Below are positions 5,802-6,048 of a stretch of 6,048 nucleotides of DNA, one piece after another. Below the pieces are notes generated by a model. The model was not told the origin of the DNA and searched no databases. It saw only the letters and a program-made list of their open reading frames with translations. This stretch comes from SIG575 sp045643165 (GTDB lineage: Bacteria; Bacillota; Clostridia; Oscillospirales; Acutalibacteraceae). The position numbers were made by a program, and so were the translations under genes. How positions within the stretch are numbered: position 1 is the stretch's first letter; each line of letters starts with the position of its first letter. The stretch covers positions 1 to 6,048 of the forward strand of contig JAZUKF010000005.1 in assembly GCA_045643165.1 (NCBI GenBank). The letters run 5' to 3'.

Positions 5802-6048
5802 GGTGTTATTGAGAAAAATCGGAAATTTGTTAATAAAATCACAAACCGTAACAGAGCGGATAATTCTTTGAAATATTGCAGTAAATATTCATTTTATGAA
5901 TAAATATACAAATGTTATGAAATTCGCTTGATTTATGCTGAATTTTATTTTTAAATTTTGATTTAAGATATTATAATTTTTCTTCATATTTTATGGTAAA
6001 ATATTAACATTTGTTAATAAAAACCCTGAAAAAAAAAAAAAAAAAAAA
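5802..6048. other. AT-rich non-coding right flank ending in a 20-base A run
   Basis: With the promoter region before it, this makes about 315 bases without a gene. I see no ORF of note on either strand. It holds a 14-base direct repeat, ATTTGTTAATAAAA, at 5825-5838 and 6009-6022. It also holds a small hairpin, TATTCA/TGAATA (5886-5891 with 5897-5902). Two rightward -10-like boxes are present: TATAAT at 5972-5977, and TAAAAT at 5997-6002 preceded by TGG as an extended -10. Neither has a good -35. They could drive a gene beyond the edge, but such boxes arise by chance in DNA this AT-rich. The final 20 bases (6029-6048) are all A. Confidence 0.6.

Noticed and set aside
5825..6022. Direct repeat and small palindromes as an attachment site, CRISPR or replication origin
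   Set aside because: There are only two copies of a 14-base AT-rich word, with no regular spacing, no integrase or cas gene and no DnaA-box cluster. Chance is the simpler explanation.

Overview
The window is AT-rich DNA from a low-GC Gram-positive bacterium. Strong GGAGG-type ribosome binding sites, TTGACA/TATAAT promoters, long stem-and-T-run terminators and the codon style all point to a gut-type member of the Clostridia. That assignment is inference; there is no rRNA or other marker gene here. The 20-base A run at the right edge suggests a contig end.

Layout, left to right. (1) Bases 1-38 hold the first 12 codons of a leftward gene that runs off the window. Bases 39-245 hold its consensus promoter, a palindromic operator-like site at its probable transcription start, and back-to-back rightward promoter candidates. 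(2) 246-1844 (+) encodes a secreted protein of the neutral/alkaline ceramidase superfamily. (3) A strong intrinsic terminator hairpin follows at once (1853-1890). (4) 1916-3865 (+) encodes a cytoplasmic GH78-type alpha-L-rhamnosidase. Its true start lies downstream of the hairpin. (5) A 20-bp bidirectional terminator (3869-3913) separates it from a convergent leftward pair. (6) That pair is a GNAT acetyltransferase (5266-5733, -) followed one base later by a GH39-like glycosidase (3921-5264, -), read from a good promoter at about 5773-5801. (7) Bases 5734-6048 are non-coding AT-rich DNA.

How the genes may work together. Two glycoside hydrolases without signal peptides imply cleavage of imported small glycosides or oligosaccharides inside the cell. 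The ceramidase-like enzyme is the only exported product and would act on an amide- or ester-linked substrate outside the cell or at its surface. No transporter, sugar kinase or isomerase is in the window, so a shared pathway is a hypothesis only. I found no CRISPR array, tRNA, rRNA, insertion sequence or phage gene. The least ordinary items are the divergent ceramidase-like protein with a rewritten nucleophile motif, the terminator lodged directly before the GH78 ribosome binding site, and the operator/promoter pair at the left edge.
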